From the NCBI GenBank assembly GCA_947456805.1, contig CANGTN010000007.1, forward strand, positions 1 through 64,000: a stretch of DNA of 64,000 bases, given 5' to 3'. Every line of letters starts with the position of its first letter. Position 1 is the stretch's first letter. The notes below the pieces were generated by a model. It was not told the DNA's origin, did no database searches, and was given only the letters and a program-made list of their open reading frames with translations. Position numbers and translations under genes: made by a program. Shown piece by piece: positions 54,045 to 63,446 of the stretch. Source of the stretch: Chitinophagaceae bacterium (GTDB lineage Bacteria > Bacteroidota > Bacteroidia > Chitinophagales > Chitinophagaceae).

Positions 54045-54596
54045 TTATGAGGTCATCCCAAATTTTAAATTGTAATATTTCATTGCTTCTTCGATAATTT
54101 TTAGTGCTGCACTTTTATCTCCAAATTCTTCTACGCTTACTGTTTTGTTTTCTAGTTTTTTATACTCTTCAAAAAAGTGCCTAAGTTCGTCAAAGAAATG
54201 CTTCGGTAATTCTTCAATATTGTTGTAATGGTTTACTCCCGGATCATTGGCAGCTACAGCAATAATTTTATCATCGGCATCACCGCCATCTATCATTTGC
54301 ATTACTCCTACCACTTTTGCATTCATTAAAGTTAAAGGAACTACGGGCAAAGAGGTAATAACCAAAATGTCTAATGGGTCTTTATCATCACCATAAGTTT
54401 TTGGAATAAAACCATAATTACATGGGTAATAAAAAGATGAGTAAATAACTCGGTCTAACTTTAATAAACCGCTTGCCTTGTCAATCTCATATTTACATCT
54501 GCTACCCTGAGGGATTTCGATAACTGCATTTACAACTCTTGGTGCATGTTCTCCGCTAGGAACCCCGTGCCATGGGTGTAAAACATTTGTTTGCAT
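54045..54596 (-). CDS. ppa: Inorganic pyrophosphatase (family I)
   Basis: Hydrolyses pyrophosphate from biosynthesis and so drives those reactions forward. The 183-residue enzyme has the family I signature YGDDKDPLDILVI with the metal-binding aspartates, plus EIPQGSRCKYEID and YPCNYGFIPKTYG, and DGGDADDKIIAV. It lies 20 bp after crcB and 10 bp before the TSUP gene. Family I pyrophosphatases are strongly inhibited by fluoride, so a place beside a fluoride exporter gene makes sense. Confidence 0.95.
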   Translation of the reverse strand: MQTNVLHPWHGVPSGEHAPRVVNAVIEIPQGSRCKYEIDKASGLLKLDRVIYSSFYYPCNYGFIPKTYGDDKDPLDILVITSLPVVPLTLMNAKVVGVMQMIDGGDADDKIIAVAANDPGVNHYNNIEELPKHFFDELRHFFEEYKKLENKTVSVEEFGDKSAALKIIEEAMKYYNLKFGMTS

Positions 54597-54616
54597 AATA
54601 ATTTTTAGTGATTTTT

Positions 54617-54979
54617 TTATTTGATTAAACTAAAACCTAAATAGGTAGCACCAATTCCAATGATAAAACTGACAATCATATAAGAAAACGCTATTAAATA
54701 TTTTTGTTGTTGAAACAATTGTAAACACTCCCAACTAAAAGCAGAGAATGTTGTAAAACCGCCACAGATTCCTGTTGCCAACAACAATCGCCAGTTATCA
54801 AAATTGCTTTTGGTTAATGAAACAGACATAATTAAACCAATTAAAAAAGAGCCCACTAAATTTACAACTAATGTTCCAATGAAAAGTTGATTGTTCTTTA
54901 ATAAAAGACTGATACCAAATCTTGCAGCAGATCCCAATCCACCTCCTAATGCTACCAATAATATTTTTTTTAGAATCAT
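54617..54979 (-). CDS. crcB: Fluoride ion exporter CrcB/Fluc
   Basis: Dual-topology fluoride channel of 120 residues and four helices. It has GGGLGSAARFGISLLL, the pore segment TLVVNLVGSFLIG (with the conserved Asn) and the motif GICGGFTTFSAFSWE. Length is normal for the single-gene homodimer. Its ATG overlaps the stop of the preceding lipoprotein gene by 4 bp, and ppa follows after 20 bp. No fluoride riboswitch is visible upstream of the operon. Confidence 0.94.
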   Translation of the reverse strand: MILKKILLVALGGGLGSAARFGISLLLKNNQLFIGTLVVNLVGSFLIGLIMSVSLTKSNFDNWRLLLATGICGGFTTFSAFSWECLQLFQQQKYLIAFSYMIVSFIIGIGATYLGFSLIK

Positions 54980-55386
54980 AAATTGGGATTGAATGAATAC
55001 TTAAAATCAACTAGCCATGTATTATTCACAGAAATCACTTTTACTTTTCTACCCGTTTTATCAATGCTGTTTTTAAATTTTACTATTGTTTCTTTAGCTG
55101 ATACTTCTTCTATTGAAATATTTTGTAAAGAAGATTCGGATAATTGTTTTTGTTGTGCATTTGTTTTTGCCCTATACTTTTCTTCTTCTTCCTTTAATAG
55201 TTGTTTGTTTTTTTCATCCTGTAACATATAAGCGTTTGCCTTTTCAAAATCTCCTTTAATACTGGCATCTATGAATTCTCTTGCAGCATCTAATGCATCT
55301 GCAGCCGGTGGATATTGATGTGTTGTGTTGCAGCTTACAAGTATTGTAAGAAGTAACATTTGCAGAAATTGTTGTATTCTTCTCAT
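54976..55386 (-). CDS. Lipoprotein, NTF2-like (DUF4878 type)
   Basis: 136 residues with a lipoprotein signal ending in ILVSC (lipid cysteine at 19). The body starts AADALDAAREFIDASIKGDFEKANAYM, the common opening of NTF2-like DUF4878 lipoproteins, then a charged helix (KEEEEKYRAKTNAQQKQL) and a strand-rich end (ETIVKFKNSI, NNTWLVDFKYSF). It is the first gene of the crcB-ppa-TSUP run and is translationally coupled to crcB. Function unknown. Confidence 0.8.
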   Translation of the reverse strand: MRRIQQFLQMLLLTILVSCNTTHQYPPAADALDAAREFIDASIKGDFEKANAYMLQDEKNKQLLKEEEEKYRAKTNAQQKQLSESSLQNISIEEVSAKETIVKFKNSIDKTGRKVKVISVNNTWLVDFKYSFNPNL

Positions 55387-55469
55387 TGGTAAGCGAAGGT
55401 AAGTTTTGAAGTTGAATTGTTTTAATCAATTACTATATAATAAATTTATTTATGAGCTATGAAATGAAA

Positions 55470-55501
55470 AAAGGCTATTTCTTGTATTTGAAATAGCCTT
55501 T
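55470..55501 (-). terminator. Terminator of phoH
   Basis: A perfect 12-bp stem (AAAGGCTATTTC and GAAATAGCCTTT) with an 8-nt loop, 19 bp beyond the phoH stop. On the minus strand it ends in a TTTTCATTTC stretch. Confidence 0.8.
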
Positions 55502-55519
55502 GTTTTAATGCAAATTGAT

Positions 55520-56509
55520 TTATTTTGACTGTTGTTTTGAGTAATAAGCTTCTTCTGCTTCATGTTCTTTGTCGTATGCTTTAATGATTGCTTTTACAAG
55601 CTTATGTCTTACAACATCTTCCTCGTCTAACTGGATATGTGCTATGCCTTCAATATTTTTTAAAATTCTGGTTGCTTTTTCCAATCCACTTCTTTGATTT
55701 CTTGGTAAATCAATTTGTGTGGGATCGCCGGTAATAATGGCTTTTGCATTAGCACCAATACGTGTTAAAAACATTTTCAACTGCAAATCATTGGTATTTT
55801 GACTTTCATCTAAAATAATAAATGCATTATCTAATGTGCGACCACGCATGTATGCTAATGGTGCAATTTCAATGGTGCGTGTAGTCATGTAATAACCCAA
55901 TTTGTCAGCAGGAATCATATCATCTAATGCATCATATAATGGTCTTAAATATGGGTCAATTTTTTCTTTTAAATCGCCGGGTAGAAATCCTAAATTTTCT
56001 CCTGCTTCAACTGCAGGTCGGGTTAAAATAATTTTTTTAACAACTTTGTTTTTTAATGCCCTTACCGCAAGTGCTACTGCTGTATATGTTTTACCCGTTC
56101 CGGCAGGGCCTACTGCAAAAACAATATCATTTTTATCCGCTGCTTCAACCATTTTCTTTTGGTTGGCAGTTCTTGCTCTGACGGTTTTTCCGTTCGGTCC
56201 AAAAACCAAAATATCTGATGGATTTTTATCAATAAAATTGTCTATTGTTTCTGCATCATCTCCACCTAAAATTTTTTCAAAATAATTTTCGCTTAAATGC
56301 CCGTTGCGCTCTAAATACTGAACAATTAATTCAATTTTTTCTTTGGCTGAATCAATTTGTTCGGGCGAACCTGATAGCTTAAGTTGTGTGCCTCGGGATA
56401 AAATTTTTAGTAATGGAAATTTTTTCTTTAATACATCGAGTTTACCATTATTAACTCCGAAAAATTCTATTGGATTGATAGATTGAAGGCTGATAATTGT
56501 TTCTGTCAA
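55520..56509 (-). CDS. phoH: PhoH family protein
   Basis: P-loop ATPase of 329 residues, cytoplasmic, linked to RNA metabolism and often found near ybeY. Walker A reads GPAGTGKTYTA and Walker B FIILDESQN, with ITGDPTQIDLP as the next motif. An N-terminal KH-like region (about 1-90) begins INPIEFFGVNN. No ATG exists in frame before the conserved start; TTG 56507-56509 is the start, and a stop lies 5 codons upstream. It has its own terminator. Confidence 0.93.
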   Translation of the reverse strand: MTETIISLQSINPIEFFGVNNGKLDVLKKKFPLLKILSRGTQLKLSGSPEQIDSAKEKIELIVQYLERNGHLSENYFEKILGGDDAETIDNFIDKNPSDILVFGPNGKTVRARTANQKKMVEAADKNDIVFAVGPAGTGKTYTAVALAVRALKNKVVKKIILTRPAVEAGENLGFLPGDLKEKIDPYLRPLYDALDDMIPADKLGYYMTTRTIEIAPLAYMRGRTLDNAFIILDESQNTNDLQLKMFLTRIGANAKAIITGDPTQIDLPRNQRSGLEKATRILKNIEGIAHIQLDEEDVVRHKLVKAIIKAYDKEHEAEEAYYSKQQSK

Positions 56510-56715
56510 AATGTTTAGAATTTATAAGTGATCAAATGAAATATTATACATCCAAATTTAAATTAATTATGCTCAAGTATTGCATGATTATTATACACAG
56601 ATTGTTAAGATTTTTTGAAGTTATTTTTTTGTTAACACAAACTTTGGATTTTAAAAATTTGCAGTAAATAAATGTAGTCACAAAGATTTTACAGGGAATA
56701 AAAAATAGAAACTAG

Positions 56716-59190
56716 TTACCACTTAGCTACCAGTTTTAAATTGATCAATCTTGGAGTAAGTCTGTTGGGCATTGTAAAAAGATTGTTTTGAAAATCTTTT
56801 ATAAGCAGGTAGCTGATTGTATTTGGTCTGTCAATTAGATTAAAGATTTCTAAATTAGCCCAAATACTTTCAAAATTTTTAAAAGGAGAGTGGCTTCGTC
56901 TGTAATTTTTTTCTGCGCCTAATAACAAACAACTTAATCCGAGGTCAACTCTGATATAAGGGTCAATTACCAATGAATTTCTATAGCGAGTACTGTTTGG
57001 AATATTGTACGGTAAGTTACTTCCGTATAAAGTATTCAGATAAAGTTTAAAGTTTTTATTGGTACTTAAATAATCCTGAAAAAACATACCAAAAGTAAGC
57101 ATTCTGTCTGTGGGTCTTCTAAGCCACCCTACATCAACGGTAGTGCTGTCAATAGGTTTATTGTTTGCATCCAAAGTGTATTTTTGATAACTATCATTGT
57201 TTAAATTTTCTTTGGTATTCATTAATCCAAAGCTGATCCAACTTTCTGCATCTTTCACCAGCTCTGCGTATAATCTTGTTTCTATTCCAACTGCGTAAGC
57301 CCTTGCATTATTCTCACCAAAATACCTGATCCGAACATTATCAATATCATATGGGACTGCATCGGTTATGTTTTTATAATAAGCTTCTGTAGTAATCCGT
57401 GCCGGTCGTTGTAACATTTTGAAATTGTAATCAAACCCAACACTTGCCTGCCAGCTTTTCTGAGATTTTAAATTGGTATTTACTGTGCCATCGTATCGTC
57501 TTAGCTCTCTGTAAAAAGGTGGTTGTACATACCTGCCAACTGCTGCTTTTATGACAACGTCTTTTTTCCATTTTTTAGGAATAAATGAAAGCCCCACTCT
57601 TGGTGAAAACAACAATTCATTGTTCATGGAATTATAGTTGTATCGAAGTCCTAATTGTACTGTAACATCTGCTGAATCCTTTAGTTGAATATTGTCCTGT
57701 ATATATCCGCTTAGTCTGAAAATATCTAATGCAGCTTTGTTTTTTATTACTTTATTTAACTGGAGTGAACTTCCTGTATATGGTAAAGAATAACCTGCAC
57801 TATCGCTGTATTCCCATTCATTAATTTGGTCGTTGACTATTTGTTTTTGAATGCTGTTGCCCCACTGAATAATATGGTTGCCTTTGTCTAGATTACCTTT
57901 GTGGCTTGCATCCCAGAGGGTAATGTCTAAAGTATTTCTGCTGAAATTTTGAAATACACCTGCGCCTAATGGGTTGCTGATTAAACCAAAGGTGGCGCTG
58001 CTTTTATCAAAATCTCTGTCGCCAAATAAGTAAGCACCTGAAATATCAATATTTTCTTTTTCATTGTTATTGAAGCGGCTGAGCATCCATTTTAAACGAA
58101 GGTTTTTATTGGGTTGATGTGTGGTTGACAAACCAATAAAATTAGTGCTGTAGCCGTCTTTTTCTTGTCCTTCAAAATAAATATCCAAGCCAAAATTAGC
58201 CGTGAAAAATGGCGAAAAAACAGAACTAGATAATTTACTTTCTTCGGGGTATAAAGTAAATTTTGAAGTGGATGTATTTGCAAAAAATTCAAACTGCCAT
58301 TTGTTATTTGGAGCGTAAGTAATTAAAGTTTGCAAATCGCTGGAAGAGGGTATATAATTGCCTTTAGTTTCCTGGCTGCTTAATAAATTACGGTTACTTC
58401 TGTTTCTTACACCAAACAAATAAGTTACTTTATTTTTTGCTGAAGTGCCTTCCAGATGAAAGCCTTGTTCCAACAAACCAATGTATGCACTGCCTCCAAA
58501 TGATTTTGGTTTTTTGTAAGTAATGTCCAATACACTACTCATTTTATCACCATACTTTGCCTGAAAACCACCATTGTAAAACTTCAGTCCTCCAGTTAGT
58601 TCCGGATTGATAAAACTCAATCCTTCCTGTTGTCCGTTTCTTACTAAGTAAGGTCTGAAAACTTCAAAGTCATTTACGTAAATTAAATTTTCATCAAAGC
58701 TTCCTCCACGAACAGAATATTGAGAAGTCAGCTCATTATTGCTGCCTACAAATATTTTAATCAGTTGTTCAATACCACTTATTGGAGATGGGTTAACATT
58801 TGCTTTGGTGGCATCAATTACTATTCTTCCGGCTTCTCTTCTTTCTCTTTTGTCTTTAACGGTAACACCTGTCAAATTACTCACAGACAGCTTCATTCGG
58901 ATGACAACATTTTCAGTTGCACCAGCACTTAAAAAAATATTTTTTTGAAAATTGCTGTAGCCTGTGTGAGAAAAAACAACTGCAACTGTTTTGTTTGGCG
59001 TAATTTCTAGTTTAAAATAACCTGAATCGTTGCTGATAGTTCCTTTTTGTTTACCCAAAATTTCAACAGATACACCTTTCAAAGGTTTTTGGTTTTCATC
59101 TATAATTTTACCTTGTAAGATTGTAGTGTTTTGGGCGTACAAACTAGAAAAAAATAATATAGACCATAAAAAATTAAAAAAAAACCTCAT
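56716..59190 (-). CDS. TonB-dependent outer membrane receptor
   Basis: 824 residues. Signal peptide (ending LYAQ, 19-20), then a CarboxypepD_reg-like domain (about 22-110: LQGKIIDENQKPLKGVSVEI, FSHTGYSNFQ), a plug domain (about 125-235: YSVRGGSFDENLIYVNDFEV) and a beta-barrel ending in LKLVAKW, the usual aromatic outer-membrane signal. No SusD-like gene follows, so it is not a glycan PUL. The substrate is unknown. It is divergent from a T9SS cargo gene. Confidence 0.92.
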   Translation of the reverse strand: MRFFFNFLWSILFFSSLYAQNTTILQGKIIDENQKPLKGVSVEILGKQKGTISNDSGYFKLEITPNKTVAVVFSHTGYSNFQKNIFLSAGATENVVIRMKLSVSNLTGVTVKDKRERREAGRIVIDATKANVNPSPISGIEQLIKIFVGSNNELTSQYSVRGGSFDENLIYVNDFEVFRPYLVRNGQQEGLSFINPELTGGLKFYNGGFQAKYGDKMSSVLDITYKKPKSFGGSAYIGLLEQGFHLEGTSAKNKVTYLFGVRNRSNRNLLSSQETKGNYIPSSSDLQTLITYAPNNKWQFEFFANTSTSKFTLYPEESKLSSSVFSPFFTANFGLDIYFEGQEKDGYSTNFIGLSTTHQPNKNLRLKWMLSRFNNNEKENIDISGAYLFGDRDFDKSSATFGLISNPLGAGVFQNFSRNTLDITLWDASHKGNLDKGNHIIQWGNSIQKQIVNDQINEWEYSDSAGYSLPYTGSSLQLNKVIKNKAALDIFRLSGYIQDNIQLKDSADVTVQLGLRYNYNSMNNELLFSPRVGLSFIPKKWKKDVVIKAAVGRYVQPPFYRELRRYDGTVNTNLKSQKSWQASVGFDYNFKMLQRPARITTEAYYKNITDAVPYDIDNVRIRYFGENNARAYAVGIETRLYAELVKDAESWISFGLMNTKENLNNDSYQKYTLDANNKPIDSTTVDVGWLRRPTDRMLTFGMFFQDYLSTNKNFKLYLNTLYGSNLPYNIPNSTRYRNSLVIDPYIRVDLGLSCLLLGAEKNYRRSHSPFKNFESIWANLEIFNLIDRPNTISYLLIKDFQNNLFTMPNRLTPRLINLKLVAKW

Positions 59191-59321
59191 CGTTTCATTT
59201 TGAAGGTATGAAGGTAAGGATTGAGCAGTTGAATATTAACAGTGGATTATTTTTTTATGTTTGTTAATAAATTAACCTGATTATTTCCGTTATTTGTATA
59301 ACAATCTTAAAATTATACTTT

Positions 59322-60632
59322 ATGAAGAAATTATTTACACTATCTATTTTCATTATTGCAGTAAACATAAACTTAAGTGCTCAATTTGTTGAAAATTTCA
59401 ATTATACCTCTACAGGAGTTGTGAATGACGATTCACTTACAAATGTGAATATCGGTGGGGCAATTTGGAAAAAACATAGTGGAACTACCTTCCCTATTAA
59501 ATTTGTAACTACTGGTTTGAGTTATGCTGGTTATTCGGGAAGTAATATTGGTGGAGCAATCACTATGGAACATAAAACTGGATCTTCAGAGGATGTGAAC
59601 GCTGCTGTAGGTTCTTATACAACGGATAGTGTTTATTGTTCATTCCTTTTAAATGTTACCAATTCTGGAGGTACTACTGGTGATTATAATTTAGCATTTG
59701 GTGCAACTAGTGGTAGTACTGTAACTGATTTTAAAGGTAGAATATTTTTCAAAGATGGCACAGTAGCTAATACTTTTAATATAGGTATCTCAAAAGCTGG
59801 TGCAGCAGCTGCTGCCTCTTTTACCACAGCTAATTATCCATTAGGAACGCCTGTACTTGTTGTATTAAAATACAAAATTGTTTCAGGTACATTGAATGAT
59901 GTAGCAAGTGCTTTTGTATTTACAAGTGGCGTTCCGACTTCAGAACCAGCAACCCCTACTATAACTGCCAATGATAATGCAACAGGAACTGATATTGGAG
60001 CTACTGGAGTAGTTTCTCTGATTTTACGACAAGGAACAGTCGGCGTTGGTGCTTGTACTATTGATGGTATTAGGGTTGCAAATGCATGGTATAATGCTCC
60101 TCTACCCGTTTCAATAAAATCTTTCAAAGCATCTTTACTAAATAATTCAGCTTCTTTGATATGGAATACAACCAACGAAAACAATGTTGACGGATTTACC
60201 ATTGAAAGAAGCAACGATGGCAATACATACACCAATATTGGTTTTGTAGCTGCAAAAAATTCAGCATCTAATTCTTATACTTTCAATGATGTTTTGCAAA
60301 TTAAAAATGCAACTTACTATCGTTTAAAGATTACTGATAAAGATGGTAGTTTTAAATACAGTTCAGTAATTGTAATGAACGCAAAATCCGGGATTAAATT
60401 AGATATTTACCCCAATCCTGCTAGCAATACATTGGTAGTTACTCATCCTAAAGCATCTGTAAATAGTTTAGTGAAAATAATCAATATAGATGGCAAAAAT
60501 ATTTTTGCGCAAAATATGCAAAATGGTGCTACACAAAGCACAATTGATGTGAGTAATTTAATCAAAGGAAATTACTTAGTAGTATTTGAAAATGACGGAG
60601 CAAGAAGTGCAATACAATTTGTAAAACAATAA
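59322..60632 (+). CDS. T9SS type A sorting domain-containing secreted protein
   Basis: 436 residues. Signal peptide ends LSAQ (about 21). The N-terminal 240 residues are beta-rich and Gly/Thr/Asn-rich with no family I recognise. A segment starts LPVSIKSFKASLLNNSASLIW and contains VDGFTIERSNDGN, the linker domain that often precedes sorting domains in this phylum. The last 75 residues are a T9SS type A domain (LDIYPNPASNTLVV, IINIDGKNIF, LIKGNYLVVFE). It is expected to reach the cell surface or medium. Binding target unknown. Confidence 0.9.
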   Translation: MKKLFTLSIFIIAVNINLSAQFVENFNYTSTGVVNDDSLTNVNIGGAIWKKHSGTTFPIKFVTTGLSYAGYSGSNIGGAITMEHKTGSSEDVNAAVGSYTTDSVYCSFLLNVTNSGGTTGDYNLAFGATSGSTVTDFKGRIFFKDGTVANTFNIGISKAGAAAAASFTTANYPLGTPVLVVLKYKIVSGTLNDVASAFVFTSGVPTSEPATPTITANDNATGTDIGATGVVSLILRQGTVGVGACTIDGIRVANAWYNAPLPVSIKSFKASLLNNSASLIWNTTNENNVDGFTIERSNDGNTYTNIGFVAAKNSASNSYTFNDVLQIKNATYYRLKITDKDGSFKYSSVIVMNAKSGIKLDIYPNPASNTLVVTHPKASVNSLVKIINIDGKNIFAQNMQNGATQSTIDVSNLIKGNYLVVFENDGARSAIQFVKQ

Positions 60633-60650
60633 TTTGTAATTCATATTTAT

Positions 60651-60684
60651 AAAAAACCCTCTTTTTTTTCGAAGAGGGTTTTTT
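60651..60684. terminator. Shared terminator between the T9SS protein and rpe
   Basis: A 13-bp stem (AAAAAACCCTCTT and AAGAGGGTTTTTT) with an 8-nt loop. It is symmetrical and A/T-flanked, so it can serve both convergent genes. Confidence 0.9.
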
Positions 60685-60687
60685 ATT

Positions 60688-61335
60688 TTATAAATTTTTC
60701 AGTTTTGCTATTGTCTCTAAAGGATTTGAAGATTTAAAAACAGTATTCCCTGCCACTAAAACATCTGCTCCTGCCGATAGGATAGATGCAGCATTTTCAA
60801 GCGTTACACCACCATCAATTTCAATTAATGTTTGTAATCCTTTGGCATCACACATGCTTCTTAATTGTTTGATTTTTTCAATGGTCTGAGGAATAAATTT
60901 TTGTCCGCCAAATCCTGGGTTAACGCTCATCAAACAAACCAAATCAATATCTGCCAGTACATCTTCCAACAGATGCACCGAAGTATGCGGATTGATTGCT
61001 ACTCCGGCTTTCATTCCCAAATTTTTTATCTGTTGTAAATTCCGGTGCAAGTGGTTGCAAGCTTCAATATGAACGGTAAGAATATCGGCACCTGCATTTT
61101 TGAATTGCTCCGCAAATTTTTCAGGCTCTTCAATCATTAAATGTACATCACAAATTTTTGAAGTAGCTTTTCTAAAAAATTCAACAAGCATTGGTCCAAA
61201 AGAAATATTCGGTACAAATCTTCCATCCATTATATCTAAATGATACCAATCAGCTTCACTGACGTTCAGCATATCGCAATCCTGTTGCAGTTGTAAAAAG
61301 TTCGCACTTAATAATGAAGGAGCAATGATTGGCAT
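60688..61335 (-). CDS. rpe: Ribulose-phosphate 3-epimerase
   Basis: Interconverts ribulose 5-phosphate and xylulose 5-phosphate in the pentose phosphate pathway. The 215-residue TIM barrel has IAPSLLSANF, the metal-site segment WYHLDIMDGRFVPNISFG, DVHLMIEEP, MSVNPGFGGQKFI and the phosphate-binding GADVLVAGNTVF. Active-site histidines and aspartates are intact. It is a single gene, minus strand. Confidence 0.96.
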   Translation of the reverse strand: MPIIAPSLLSANFLQLQQDCDMLNVSEADWYHLDIMDGRFVPNISFGPMLVEFFRKATSKICDVHLMIEEPEKFAEQFKNAGADILTVHIEACNHLHRNLQQIKNLGMKAGVAINPHTSVHLLEDVLADIDLVCLMSVNPGFGGQKFIPQTIEKIKQLRSMCDAKGLQTLIEIDGGVTLENAASILSAGADVLVAGNTVFKSSNPLETIAKLKNL

Positions 61336-61407
61336 ACAATTTTATTTAATGAGTTAAGGCTTATAAATCAAAGGTTGTTATAATTTATATAAAAACAAAT
61401 TTACGAG

Positions 61408-62202
61408 TTATTGATTGAGTCTTTTTAACGCAATTTCTGCTTCTTTCAAATTCTTATCAAGTGAAAATGCTTTTTGATAATTATTGATAGCTTCCGTTTT
61501 ATTGTTCATCGCTTCAAAACACTTTGCTTGCCAATAGTAAGCATCAGCATATGCATTGCTGATAGTAGCTGCTAATTGAAATATTTTTAAAGCTTCGTTA
61601 TAATTCTTAAGGTCATAATAGATAAATCCTTTTTCTAAGTAGGCTACAATGTATGTGTAGCTATTGTTGATGCATTCATCAAACAATGCAAATGCTTTAC
61701 TGTAATGCATTTTTCTTGCATAATAAACACCTGCAATGAAATTAGCATGAGCATCATATTGTCTGCCTAATTTCATTTGTAAAACATTATTGCATAAAAC
61801 TAATGCGGTATCATTTTTAGTTTCTGCATAAATATTTGCAAGGGTTAACATTGCATCAGGTGATGCATATACTCTGATAGATCGATGGTAAGAAATTATT
61901 GCCCCTGAAGTGTCTTTTGAATGTTCCTGTATTTGACCTTTAGTAAGCCAAAATTGTGCATTCAGGCTGTCTTTAGAAATGAGTTGATTTATTTGGTTCA
62001 TCGCTTCTAAATAATATCCTGCACTATCTAAACTATTGACTAATGTATATTGAAGGTTAACATTTTCAGGGTTTGCAAGAACCTCCTTTTGGAGTGTTTT
62101 TATATATTTTGAAGTGATCGTTGTATTCTCTGTATTATTTTGATTAGAACAAGAAAAGACAAATAAAATAGAGGCAAATATTAAAAAATGATTTCTTATC
62201 AT
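61408..62202 (-). CDS. TPR-repeat lipoprotein
   Basis: 264 residues from ATG 62202; the open frame reaches a TTG at 62223, but ATG gives a clean lipoprotein signal ending FVFSC (lipid cysteine at 18). About six tetratricopeptide repeats follow (VNLQYTLVNSLDSAGYYLEAMNQINQ, AQFWLTKGQIQEHSKDT, AYYWQAKCFEAMNNKTEAINNYQKA). TPR lipoproteins act as periplasmic or outer-membrane scaffolds. Partner unknown. Divergent from the PD40 gene, 91 bp apart. Confidence 0.85.
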   Translation of the reverse strand: MIRNHFLIFASILFVFSCSNQNNTENTTITSKYIKTLQKEVLANPENVNLQYTLVNSLDSAGYYLEAMNQINQLISKDSLNAQFWLTKGQIQEHSKDTSGAIISYHRSIRVYASPDAMLTLANIYAETKNDTALVLCNNVLQMKLGRQYDAHANFIAGVYYARKMHYSKAFALFDECINNSYTYIVAYLEKGFIYYDLKNYNEALKIFQLAATISNAYADAYYWQAKCFEAMNNKTEAINNYQKAFSLDKNLKEAEIALKRLNQ

Positions 62203-62293
62203 GAAGCAAAAATATGGCAGCAATTCAATCGTTTTCTATTTTCTGATATTTTATAACTTAACTAACAATATTTTTGTAAATATTTTAAACACT

Positions 62294-63364
62294 ATGAAAT
62301 CTTTTGTATTATTTATTGCTATTAGTATTCATTCAGTTGCATTTGCACAACTTATTATTGCAGATTCAACACAGTATTATGGAGAGAAACATTTTAAAAA
62401 TATACAACAATTAACCTTTGGTGGTGATAATGCCGAAGCATATTTCAGTTTTGATGGAAAGCACATTATTTTTCAAAGAACGAACTCTAAGGATGGAATT
62501 TATTGTGATCAAATGTTTGTTGGAAAAGTACCAAAGCAAAGAGAAAAATTTATTTATAATTTAGTAAGTACAGGCAAAGGCAGAACTACTTGTGGAGCAA
62601 TTTTAAAAGATGGTAAACATATCATTTATGCATCTACGCACATTGGTGCAGATACTTGTCCGCCTACACCAGACAGAAAAAAATATGGCAATAAATATAT
62701 TTGGCCTTTGTATAATACCTATGATATTTTTATGGCTGATATCAATGGAAAAAACATTCAACAACTAACATACGAAAAAGGCTATGATGCAGAAGGAACA
62801 ATTTCTCCTGATGGAAAAACAATGGTATTTACTTCAACAAGAGATGGAGATATTGATCTTTATTTAATGGATTTAAAAACAAAGAAAGTAAACAGAATAA
62901 CACAATCATTGGGTTATGACGGTGGTGCTTGTTTTAGTCCTGATGGAAAAAAAATTGTTTGGCGTGCAAGCAGACCAATTACTGAATCTGCAATAAAAGA
63001 GTACAACGATTTATTAGCTGAAGATTTGGTTGCACCAACTAATATGGAGGTTTGGGTTGCAGATGCAGATGGAAAAAATCCGCATCAAGTTACTAAATAT
63101 GGTCAGGCAAATTGGGCACCTTCATTTATGCCCGATAGTAAACGTATCATTTTTGCAAGCAATCATGAATACAAAAGAGGCTATCCTTTTAATTTATATA
63201 CCATCAATTTAGATGGGACAAATCTTCAAAAAATAAGCAGGGATAAGGGTTTTGATGCTTTCCCAATGTTTAGTCTTGATGGCAAAAAAATAATATTTTG
63301 CAGTAATAGAAATAATGGTGGTACAAGAGATACCAACGTGTTTATTGCAGATTGGGTTGAATAG
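62294..63364 (+). CDS. PD40 (TolB-like) beta-propeller secreted protein
   Basis: 356 residues from ATG 62294; the frame is open to an ATG at 62201, but that would place 31 residues before a good signal peptide (MKSFVLFIAISIHSVAFAQ). The body contains at least five PD40 blades, each with the xxSPDGKxIxFxS pattern: SFDGKHIIFQR, SPDGKTMVFTSTRDG, SPDGKKIVWRAS, MPDSKRIIFASN, SLDGKKIIFCSN. The fold is a six-bladed propeller. No enzyme domain or sorting domain is attached. Probably a periplasmic binding scaffold. Confidence 0.85.
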   Translation: MKSFVLFIAISIHSVAFAQLIIADSTQYYGEKHFKNIQQLTFGGDNAEAYFSFDGKHIIFQRTNSKDGIYCDQMFVGKVPKQREKFIYNLVSTGKGRTTCGAILKDGKHIIYASTHIGADTCPPTPDRKKYGNKYIWPLYNTYDIFMADINGKNIQQLTYEKGYDAEGTISPDGKTMVFTSTRDGDIDLYLMDLKTKKVNRITQSLGYDGGACFSPDGKKIVWRASRPITESAIKEYNDLLAEDLVAPTNMEVWVADADGKNPHQVTKYGQANWAPSFMPDSKRIIFASNHEYKRGYPFNLYTINLDGTNLQKISRDKGFDAFPMFSLDGKKIIFCSNRNNGGTRDTNVFIADWVE

Positions 63365-63446
63365 CCATTACTATCAAATTAATAAACTTTAAATCAAATT
63401 AGTAAAATTCACCTTTCCAAATTAGATTTGTACAAACTATAATAAT

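Noticed and set aside
55387-55519. Fluoride riboswitch upstream of the crcB operon
   Set aside because: The gap contains only the phoH terminator and AT-rich DNA; the conserved pseudoknot elements are not visible.
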